8,159 nucleotides of DNA from Bacteroidales bacterium (GTDB lineage: Bacteria; Bacteroidota; Bacteroidia; Bacteroidales; Bacteroidaceae), in assembly GCA_004557185.1 (NCBI GenBank), contig SFEP01000083.1, positions 1 through 8,159 of the forward strand. The letters run 5' to 3'. Within the stretch, counting starts at the first letter, position 1, and each line of letters begins with the position of its first letter. A model generated the notes under the pieces. It was not told the DNA's origin and did no database searches. It saw nothing but the letters and a program-made list of their open reading frames with translations. This document shows positions 1-5,313 of the stretch, piece after piece. A program made the translations under genes and the position numbers.

Positions 1-90
1 GTCGAGCAGCACATACCCCTCCATGAGCAAGTGCAGGCAAGCTTCTTCTTCGCCGAGGCGGCCGAGTGCTATGTGTGAGGCGGTGGGCAT
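1..90 (-). CDS. yraN: YraN-like (UPF0102) protein, N-terminal part only
   Basis: This is the first 30 codons of a gene that runs off the left edge. From the ATG at 90 the reading frame is open and contains HIALGRLGEEEACLHLLMEG followed by YVLLD. This fits the start of UPF0102/YraN proteins, which begin with a short segment, then a (L)G(R/K)xGE motif, a helix, and a GYxIL strand. The family has a restriction-endonuclease-like fold, and its cellular role is poorly established. The part with the expected catalytic Glu and Asp residues lies outside the window, so activity cannot be judged. The gene follows tadA on the same strand after a 112-base gap and is probably the third gene of the Nudix-tadA unit. 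The assignment rests on only 30 residues. Confidence 0.72.
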   Translation of the reverse strand, partial: MPTASHIALGRLGEEEACLHLLMEGYVLLD

Positions 91-202
91 GGGGTGGGGG
101 GATAAGGTAGGTTGGAAACAGTGCGACGGTCTCACCCTTGGAGCATTGCGTGCTGGGTGTGGTGTGAATGGATGAAACTCTTGATGGATGTGAAGCCTGC
201 GC

Positions 203-634
203 TTACCTTTTCTTCTTGAAAAAATCCTTCATCAGTTGGGCACATTCGTCCTCCAGAACGCCGGTGGTGACCTGCGTCTTGGGGTGCAGCACGTGGGGAG
301 CGTAGGTGCTGTAGCCGCGTTTGGGGTCGGCTGCGCCATACACGATGCGGCCTATCTGCGCCCAGCCCAAGGCACCGGCACACATGGGGCAGGGCTCCAC
401 GGTGACGTAGAGGGTGCACACGTCCAGGTATTTGCCGCCCAGGGCATCGGCTGCCGCGGTGATGGCCTGCATTTCGGCGTGGGCGGTCACGTCGTGCAGC
501 GTTTCGGTCAGGTTGTGGGCGCGGGCTATGATGCGGTCGCGGCACACCACTACGGCGCCCACGGGCACCTCGTCGCGGTCGGCGGCCATACGGGCCTGTT
601 CGAGTGCGCGGCGCATGTAGTCTTCGTCGGTCAT
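203..634 (-). CDS. tadA: tRNA-specific adenosine deaminase TadA
   Basis: This 143-residue cytoplasmic zinc enzyme should deaminate adenosine to inosine at the wobble position (A34) of tRNA-Arg(ACG), letting that tRNA read several arginine codons. The cytidine/deoxycytidylate deaminase fold is clear. The HAE motif (H52, E54) supplies the zinc ligand and the proton-shuttling glutamate, and PCPMC (C82, C85) supplies the other two zinc ligands. Also visible are PVGAVVV near residue 24, HNLTE near 40, and a basic C-terminus ending KKKR. Length is normal for bacterial TadA. I chose the ATG at 634 because MTDEDYMRRAL aligns with family N-termini. An in-frame ATG at 676 would add a 14-residue Pro/Ser-rich leader without family character. 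The gene lies 54 bases downstream of the Nudix gene and shares its likely promoter. A guanine deaminase or other paralogue is possible but less likely. Confidence 0.93.
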   Translation of the reverse strand: MTDEDYMRRALEQARMAADRDEVPVGAVVVCRDRIIARAHNLTETLHDVTAHAEMQAITAAADALGGKYLDVCTLYVTVEPCPMCAGALGWAQIGRIVYGAADPKRGYSTYAPHVLHPKTQVTTGVLEDECAQLMKDFFKKKR

Positions 635-688
635 GAGGAGGGGAGTTGTGTTAGGGGAAGAAAAGGGTGCAGGCATGCGATGCGCCTT

Positions 689-1240
689 TCAGAGCGGATG
701 CAGGCAGAAGTACTTCCAGAGCGGGGCTGCCATGAGGCTCTGCTTGATGGCGTCGTCGGCAAGGAGCTGGCGCACTTCGTCGGGCTGCATCAGGCACACG
801 TCGATGTCCTCGGTAGGCTCAAGGTGGGGCGCATCGATGCGTTCCACGCCTACGGCCACAAAGGTGAAGTTGAGGTTGGTCATGGCGCTGGGGTTGGCCG
901 AGAGGGTGGCAAACGGTTGCCACGTGCCGCCGCCAAAGCCTGTTTCCTCCAGCAGTTCGCGCTGTGCCGCGTGCAGGGGCGAGGCATCCTCGGGGTCGAC
1001 AACGCCCGCCGGCAGTTCGTAGCACGTGAGGCCCAGTCCGTGGCGGTACTGGCGTATCATGACAAACTCGCCCTGCACGGTGCGCGCTATCACGTTGCAC
1101 CAGTTGGGATATTCCAGAATGTAGAACTCATCATTTTCGTGGCCGTTAGGCAGGCGTACGTGGTCGCGCCGTGCGGTGAGCCAGGGGCGGCGAAAGAGGT
1201 ATTCCGACTTCAGTACGGTCCATTTCTTAGGGTCATCCAT
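689..1240 (-). CDS. Nudix hydrolase, ADP-ribose pyrophosphatase-like
   Basis: This 183-residue cytoplasmic protein belongs to the Nudix superfamily, which hydrolyses nucleoside diphosphates linked to another moiety and needs Mg or Mn. A strand reading EFVMIRQYRHG (residues 58-68) and ELPAG (75-79) precede the Nudix box, which starts at G79 and ends RELLEETGF (94-102). This arrangement is typical of the ADP-ribose/sugar-nucleotide pyrophosphatase branch, so ADP-ribose is a reasonable substrate guess, but the sequence does not prove it. The metal-binding REUxEExG core is intact. The segment between G79 and R94 is one residue longer than the standard GX5EX7RE spacing and lacks the first conserved Glu at its usual place. 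I chose the ATG at 1240 because it lies just downstream of a good promoter. The frame stays open to an ATG at 1408, but that extension would cross the promoter. First gene of a unit with tadA. Confidence 0.9.
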   Translation of the reverse strand: MDDPKKWTVLKSEYLFRRPWLTARRDHVRLPNGHENDEFYILEYPNWCNVIARTVQGEFVMIRQYRHGLGLTCYELPAGVVDPEDASPLHAAQRELLEETGFGGGTWQPFATLSANPSAMTNLNFTFVAVGVERIDAPHLEPTEDIDVCLMQPDEVRQLLADDAIKQSLMAAPLWKYFCLHPL

Positions 1241-1265
1241 GCGTAGGGTGTGTTGTTTTCCCTTG

Positions 1266-1296
1266 CAAAGGTATGCAGAGATGGCGGATGGGCAAA
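1266..1296 (-). promoter_or_regulatory. Bacteroidota-type promoter for the Nudix-tadA unit
   Basis: On the minus strand, TTTG (plus-strand CAAA at 1293-1296) is followed by a 19-base spacer and then TACCTTTG (plus-strand CAAAGGTA at 1266-1273). This matches the -33 TTTG and -7 TAnnTTTG elements used by the Bacteroidota primary sigma factor. The -7 box is 25 bases ahead of the ATG at 1240, so the leader would be short, roughly 20 bases. Confidence 0.8.
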
Positions 1297-1440
1297 ATGC
1301 GCTGCCGGCCTTTTGCGCAGCATGCGCTCTCGGCTGCATTGGCAAGCGTCTTTCGCGCGGGGGCAGCGGCCGTTGGCAGTACGCCGGCGATTTTCCATCC
1401 CACATCATCCCACCGCCAAGGCACGCCCGAGCACCGATAT

Positions 1441-1545
1441 TATTTTCAAGAAATTTTCCAAGGCATGAAAATTTTTTGCCAACGCTTGAAAAAATTTTTT
1501 CAACGCTTGAAAAAACTTTTTCAAGGCAGGGAAAAAAATTTTCAA
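1441..1545. repeat. Imperfect 21-bp tandem array of A/T-tract palindromes
   Basis: About five units begin at 1441, 1462, 1483, 1504 and 1525, each a short GC-containing boundary (GGC or CGC) followed by an A-tract, a T-tract and CAA. The third unit contains a perfect 18-bp palindrome, TTGAAAAAATTTTTTCAA (1486-1503). The fourth is the same but for one C within the T-run and a shorter T-run. The outer units are more diverged. The last unit ends in TTTTCAAGCG, the reverse complement of the CGCTTGAAAA that opens the two middle units. The 21-bp period equals about two turns of B-DNA, so the tracts should lie on one face of the helix and favour bending. No function can be assigned from sequence. 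Confidence 0.8.
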
Positions 1546-1785
1546 GCGTGGGCCTTTTTTCTGAAAATATCGCCGTTCCGTTTTCTTCCTATGTGCGTTC
1601 TGCAGTGTCGCATGGAAGGGGGCGGAGGTCTGGTGATTTTTCGATACGCTTACGCCGCAGGTGGGGAGTGATATGTGCTTAATGCTCTATGAATGAATGG
1701 CTTCAGTTTGTTGGCTCTGCCTGATGCTCTCCTCCTGTTGGCTTTGTTGTGCCGCGGCGGGGCTGTGGCGTGTGGGCAAACGGCA

Positions 1786-1823
1786 AACCCAGGGCAAGCG
1801 CGGGTGGCGGCTTGCCCTGGGTT
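1786..1823 (-). terminator. Hairpin downstream of the aminotransferase gene, probable terminator
   Basis: AACCCAGGGCAAGC (1786-1799) and GCTTGCCCTGGGTT (1810-1823) are perfect reverse complements, giving a 14-bp stem with a 10-base loop. The stem starts 26 bases past the aminotransferase stop codon. On the minus strand it is followed only by a broken T-rich stretch (TTTGCCGTTTG), so it is a strong hairpin with a weak U-tract. It most likely ends the upstream transcription unit or protects the 3' end of its mRNA. Confidence 0.65.
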
Positions 1824-1849
1824 GGGACAGGTGTGTGGATGCGAAGGTG

Positions 1850-3043
1850 TCAGGCCTTGTGCAGGCGGGCTACGGCCTCCTTGATGCGGCGGAGGGCTTC
1901 GACGATGTTTTCATCGCTCGTGGCGTAGCTCATGCGGAAGCACTCGGGCGACCCGAAGGCGTCGCCGCCTACGGTGGCCACGTGGCCCACTTCGAGCAGG
2001 TAGAGGGCGAAGTCCATGGAGTTTTGTATGGTGCGCTCGCCGTCGGTCATGCCGAAGTAGTGGCTGCATTTGGGGAAGAGGTAGAAGGCGCCGTGAGGGT
2101 CGTTCACCTCGAAGCCCGGCACTTCCTTGGCCAGACGTACGATGAGCTGCTTGCGGCGCTCAAAGGCCTGGCGCATGGTTTCAACGCAGTCCTGCGGACC
2201 GGCGAAAGCCTCGGTGGCGGCCACCTGGCTCACGGAGCAGGGGCCGCTGGTGTACTGGCCCTGCAACTTGGAGCAGGCTTTGGCCAGGGCGGCGGGTGCG
2301 GCCAGGAAACCGATGCGCCAGCCCGTCATGGCGTAGGCTTTCGACACGCCGTTGATCACGATGGTGCGCTCCTTCATGCCGGGGCATGCAGCGATGGAGG
2401 CGTGAGCACCCACGTAGTTGATGTGCTCGTAGATTTCGTCGCTGATGACGATGACCTGCTCGTGGCGGCGCAGCACGGCAGCCAGTGCTTCGAGTTCGGC
2501 AGCCGAGTAAACAGAGCCAGTGGGGTTGCTGGGCGAGCACAGAATGATGGCCCGTGTGCGCGGCGTGATGGCGGCTTCGAGCTGCTCGGGCGTGATTTTG
2601 AAATCCTGCTCAATGCCTGCCTCCACGAAGACGGGGCGGCCGTTGGCCATCAGTACCATCTGCGGATAGGACACCCAGTAGGGGGCGGGAATGATGACCT
2701 CCTCGCCCTCCGACACGACGGCCATCACGGCGTTGCACACGCACTGCTTGGCGCCGTTCGACACCACGATTTGCTGGGCGTCGTAGTCCAGACCGTTTTC
2801 CTGTTTCAGTTTGGCCACGATGGCCTGGCGCAGCGCGGGGTAGCCGGCTACGGGTGAGTAGCGCGAATAGTTTTCGTCGATGGCGCGGTGGGCTGCAGCC
2901 TTGATGTGGTCGGGCGTGTTGAAGTCAGGTTCACCCACCGAGAGGTTGATGATGTCGACGCCCTGCGCCTTGAGCTCGGCGCTCTTTTGCGACATGGCGA
3001 GTGTGGCCGATGGGGCCAAACGGTTGACGAGTGCTGATAACAT
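1850..3043 (-). CDS. aspC: PLP-dependent class I aminotransferase, aspartate aminotransferase type (Ib)
   Basis: This 397-residue cytoplasmic enzyme should transfer amino groups between aspartate or a related amino acid and 2-oxoglutarate, using pyridoxal phosphate. Visible family features, in order, are NLSVGEPDFNTP (33-44), the YSPVAGYPALR segment (62-72), SNGAKQ (95-100) in the cofactor phosphate region, PAPYWVSYP (119-127), NPTG with N173, the cofactor-ring aspartate D202 and Y205 in SDEIYEHINY, and SKAYAMTGWRIGF with Schiff-base lysine K235. FRMSYA near 369-374 carries the substrate-carboxylate arginine R370. Length and motif spacing are normal for subgroup Ib. I chose the ATG at 3043 because MLSALVNRLAPSATLAMSQK matches the usual N-terminus; an in-frame ATG at 3103 would add 20 atypical residues. 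The gene symbol follows common usage. Some Ib enzymes use prephenate or other substrates, so the exact specificity is uncertain. It is the last gene before a hairpin. Confidence 0.92.
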   Translation of the reverse strand: MLSALVNRLAPSATLAMSQKSAELKAQGVDIINLSVGEPDFNTPDHIKAAAHRAIDENYSRYSPVAGYPALRQAIVAKLKQENGLDYDAQQIVVSNGAKQCVCNAVMAVVSEGEEVIIPAPYWVSYPQMVLMANGRPVFVEAGIEQDFKITPEQLEAAITPRTRAIILCSPSNPTGSVYSAAELEALAAVLRRHEQVIVISDEIYEHINYVGAHASIAACPGMKERTIVINGVSKAYAMTGWRIGFLAAPAALAKACSKLQGQYTSGPCSVSQVAATEAFAGPQDCVETMRQAFERRKQLIVRLAKEVPGFEVNDPHGAFYLFPKCSHYFGMTDGERTIQNSMDFALYLLEVGHVATVGGDAFGSPECFRMSYATSDENIVEALRRIKEAVARLHKA

Positions 3044-3170
3044 GAGTGTTGGTGTTAAGTAGTGGAATATCTTACGACCTTTTCTTGCCATGGCATCGCC
3101 CAAATTCTCTCGGCTTTGGCGGTGCGCATTGTGTTAAACGAAAGGAGGGCTTGCGGGCAATGTGTGCGGC

Positions 3171-3887
3171 CTACTTGCGGTCGCCGAAGAAGCGCAGCAG
3201 ATAGAGGAAGAGGTTGATGAAGTCGAGGTAGAGCTCGAGGCTGCACAGCAGCGAAACCTTCAGGGCGTCGGTCTGCTTCATCTGCTCGGCCTGTTGCAGC
3301 ACGTCCTTCATTTTCTGCGTGTCGTAGGCCGTGAGGCCGCTGAAGATGATGACGCCGGCCATGCTGCAAATCCACATGAGAGCCGTGCTCTGCAGGAAGA
3401 GGTTGACAAGGGTGGCAATGATGAGGCCGATGAGCATCATAAAGAAGAATCGGCCCATGCCCGTGAGGTCGCGCTTGCTGAAGAGGCCGATGAGCGACAT
3501 GCTGCCGAAGGTGCCCGCCGTGACGAGGAAGGTGGTGGCAATGCTCTCGCTGGTGTAGAGAAACAGGATGGCCGAGAACGTCATGCCGTTGAGCATCGAG
3601 TAGAGGGCGAACAGGAGGCCCGACACGGGGAACGACAGGCGGTGGATCTCCGATGAGAGCACGGTGACCAGCAGCAGTTCGCCGCCAAAGAGGCCCCACA
3701 TGATGAGTTTCGACGAGAAGATGGCGTAGAAGAGACCCTCGTTCTGCATGGTAACGTAGGCCGTGAGGGCGGTGATGGCCAGGGCAAGGGTCATCCAGGT
3801 GTAAACCTTCTGCATGAGGGCAGGGAAGGCGATGCGCGGGGCGGCGTCGGAGCGCGCAGGGTCGTAGCCGTAGATGTTTTCAGACAT
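3171..3887 (-). CDS. Bax inhibitor-1/YccA (TMBIM) family membrane protein
   Basis: This is a 238-residue inner-membrane protein of the Bax inhibitor-1 family. Members such as B. subtilis YetJ act as pH-sensitive calcium leak channels, while E. coli YccA modulates the FtsH protease; which applies here is unknown. A short polar N-terminus with a Tyr-rich start (MSENIYGYDP) precedes about seven hydrophobic segments, near residues 26-47, 62-78, 86-110, 116-137, 146-166, 170-188 and 212-233. Family signatures are LNGMTFSAILFLYT (99-112), FSGLTAYDTQKMK (182-194) and LELYLDFINLFLYLLRFFG at the C-terminus. D189 and D222 are candidates for the acidic pair implicated in gating. The protein ends in a short basic tail. 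Length is normal. It lies between ribBA and the aminotransferase gene, with gaps of 92 and 127 bases, and no separate promoter was recognised. Confidence 0.93.
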   Translation of the reverse strand: MSENIYGYDPARSDAAPRIAFPALMQKVYTWMTLALAITALTAYVTMQNEGLFYAIFSSKLIMWGLFGGELLLVTVLSSEIHRLSFPVSGLLFALYSMLNGMTFSAILFLYTSESIATTFLVTAGTFGSMSLIGLFSKRDLTGMGRFFFMMLIGLIIATLVNLFLQSTALMWICSMAGVIIFSGLTAYDTQKMKDVLQQAEQMKQTDALKVSLLCSLELYLDFINLFLYLLRFFGDRK

Positions 3888-3979
3888 AGTGGTAGGATGC
3901 TTTTTTGTGAATAGAGATGTGGGTTCTGTTGTGACAAGGTGGTTCTGTCTATTCTCTTTGTCAGATTTTGGAATCCTCC

Positions 3980-5188
3980 TTACAAATGCAAGTTGTGCCC
4001 CATGCGTTCCTTTTTGGTTTCAAGGTAGCGCTTGTTGTACTGGTTGGGCTGTACCTCGATGGGCACGTTTTCGGTGATTTCGAGGCCGTAAGCTTCGAGG
4101 CCCACGCGCTTCACGGGGTTGTTGGTGAGCAGGCGCATTTTGCGTACGCCGATGAGGTTCAGAATTTGTGCGCCCACGCCGTAGTCGCGTTCGTCGGGGT
4201 CGTAGCCCAGGTGAATGTTGGCGTCGACGGTGTCGTAGCCCTGCTCCTGCAGTTTGTAGGCCGCAATTTTGGCCATGAGGCCAATGCCGCGTCCCTCCTG
4301 GTTGAGGTAGAGCACCACGCCTTTGCCTTCCTGCTCAATCATGCGCATGGCCTTGTGCAGCTGTTCGCCGCAGTCGCAGCGTGCGGAGCCGAAGATGTCG
4401 CCCGTGACGCATGAGGAGTGTACGCGCACCATGATGGGTTCGTCGGGCTCCCACGTGCCCTTGATGAGGGCCACGTGCTCCAGGCGGTTGCTCTTCTGGC
4501 GGAAGGGAATGAGGCGGAAGTGGCCGTACTCGGTGGGCATGTCCACCTCGTCGCCCTGCTCCACCAGGCACTCGTGCTGCAGGCGGTAGGCTATGAGGTC
4601 CTTGATGGAGATGATGTGCAGCCCCTCGCGCTTGGCAAATTCCTGCAACTGGGGCATGCGTGCCATGGTGCCGTCTTCATTCAGTATCTCGATGAGGCAG
4701 GCTGCGGGCTGCATGCCGGCCAGACGTGCTAGGTCGACAGCGGCCTCGGTGTGTCCGGCGCGTGCCAGCACGCCGCGGTCCTGGGCATAGAGCGGATTGA
4801 TGTGACCGGGGCGGCCGAAGGTTTCGGGCCGGCTCTCGGGGTCGGCCAGGGCGCGTATGGTGGCGGCGCGGTCGTGGCAACTCACGCCCGTGGTGCAGCC
4901 CTCGAGTTTGTCGATGGTCACCGTGAAGGGCGTGCCCAGCATGCTGGTGTTGTCCTGCACCTGGTGCGGCAGACCGAGCTGCTGGCAGCGCTCTATGGTG
5001 ACGGGGGCGCACAGCACGCCGCGGCCGTTGCGCAGCATGAAGTTGACGTGTTCGGGCGTAACAAGTTCGGCTGCCATGATGAGGTCGCCTTCGTTTTCGC
5101 GGTCCTCGTCGTCGACTACGATGACGAATTGACCGTGCTTGAAGTCCTCAATGGCTTGTTCGATGGTGTCGAGTTTGAATGCTTCCAT
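3980..5188 (-). CDS. ribBA: Bifunctional DHBP synthase / GTP cyclohydrolase II
   Basis: This 402-residue cytoplasmic protein should make both precursors of riboflavin: 3,4-dihydroxy-2-butanone 4-phosphate from ribulose 5-phosphate (RibB part, about 1-200) and the pyrimidine precursor from GTP (RibA part, about 205-400). The RibB part shows DDEDRENEGDLIMAAE (26-41), TGVSCHDRAATI (100-111) and the RPGHINPL...GHTEAAVDLARLAG region (126-158). The RibA part shows zinc-ligand cysteines C260, C271 and C273, NQEGRGIGL (296-304), DERDYGVGAQIL (332-343, with likely catalytic D332 and R334), LLTNNPVK (353-360) and a final TKKERMGH. Both halves appear catalytically complete. I chose the ATG at 5188 because MEAFKLDTIEQAI fits family N-termini, while the open frame upstream is low-complexity and overlaps the permease gene. 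The 125-base gap after the permease shows no FMN riboswitch. Confidence 0.96.
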   Translation of the reverse strand: MEAFKLDTIEQAIEDFKHGQFVIVVDDEDRENEGDLIMAAELVTPEHVNFMLRNGRGVLCAPVTIERCQQLGLPHQVQDNTSMLGTPFTVTIDKLEGCTTGVSCHDRAATIRALADPESRPETFGRPGHINPLYAQDRGVLARAGHTEAAVDLARLAGMQPAACLIEILNEDGTMARMPQLQEFAKREGLHIISIKDLIAYRLQHECLVEQGDEVDMPTEYGHFRLIPFRQKSNRLEHVALIKGTWEPDEPIMVRVHSSCVTGDIFGSARCDCGEQLHKAMRMIEQEGKGVVLYLNQEGRGIGLMAKIAAYKLQEQGYDTVDANIHLGYDPDERDYGVGAQILNLIGVRKMRLLTNNPVKRVGLEAYGLEITENVPIEVQPNQYNKRYLETKKERMGHNLHL

Positions 5189-5247
5189 AATGTGAAACGG
5201 GAGAGGGTTACTCCTTTTATATATATAGAGGAGGGTTAGGGTTCGCA

Positions 5248-5281
5248 GGGGAGGAGCGGCGGGGATGGGGGAGGAGCGGCG
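5248..5281. repeat. 14-bp direct repeat in the permease-ribBA gap
   Basis: GGGGAGGAGCGGCG occurs at 5248-5261 and again at 5268-5281, with starts 20 bases apart, in the purine-rich stretch between the permease stop and ribBA. It lies 60 to 93 bases ahead of the ribBA start codon and so would fall in the mRNA leader. A (TA)n run follows nearer the gene (about 5217-5226). No function is evident. Confidence 0.7.
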
Positions 5282-5313
5282 TCGGTTTATTTCAACCTCA
5301 CTTCCTCTAAGGC

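Larger units (their letters stand above)
1241..1849. other. 609-base intergenic region
   Basis: This gap separates the end of the aminotransferase gene from the start of the Nudix gene. Read along the minus strand it holds a hairpin just after the aminotransferase stop (1786-1823), about 230 bases with nothing I recognise (roughly 1551-1785), a 21-bp-periodic series of A/T tracts (1441-1545), and the Nudix promoter (1266-1296). I found no tRNA, no small gene with convincing coding character and no riboswitch. Open frames crossing it on both strands look like chance products of the base composition. Confidence 0.7.

Noticed and set aside
91..202. Terminator or promoter between tadA and the yraN-like gene
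   Set aside because: No convincing hairpin with a T-tract and no TAnnTTTG element was found, so the genes are more likely co-transcribed.
236..1246. Long plus-strand open frame of 336 codons
   Set aside because: It is antisense to both tadA and the Nudix gene, crosses their gap, and has no family resemblance.
1697..2857. Long plus-strand open frame of 386 codons
   Set aside because: It lies antisense to the aminotransferase gene, which has full family motifs. The plus-strand product is His/Gly/Ala-rich without recognisable domains, as expected of a shadow of GC-rich coding DNA.
3972..3982. Perfect Shine-Dalgarno-like TAAGGAGGA at the ribBA stop codon on the minus strand
   Set aside because: No start codon follows at a usable distance; the next gene starts about 85 bases downstream, and Bacteroidota seldom rely on this signal. 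Probably chance.
5208..5220. AAAAGGAG upstream of ribBA as a ribosome-binding site
   Set aside because: It lies more than 20 bases from the ATG at 5188, too far for a Shine-Dalgarno interaction.
5189..5313. FMN riboswitch ahead of ribBA
   Set aside because: None of the conserved FMN aptamer segments could be found by eye, and the 125-base gap is short for an aptamer plus an expression platform.
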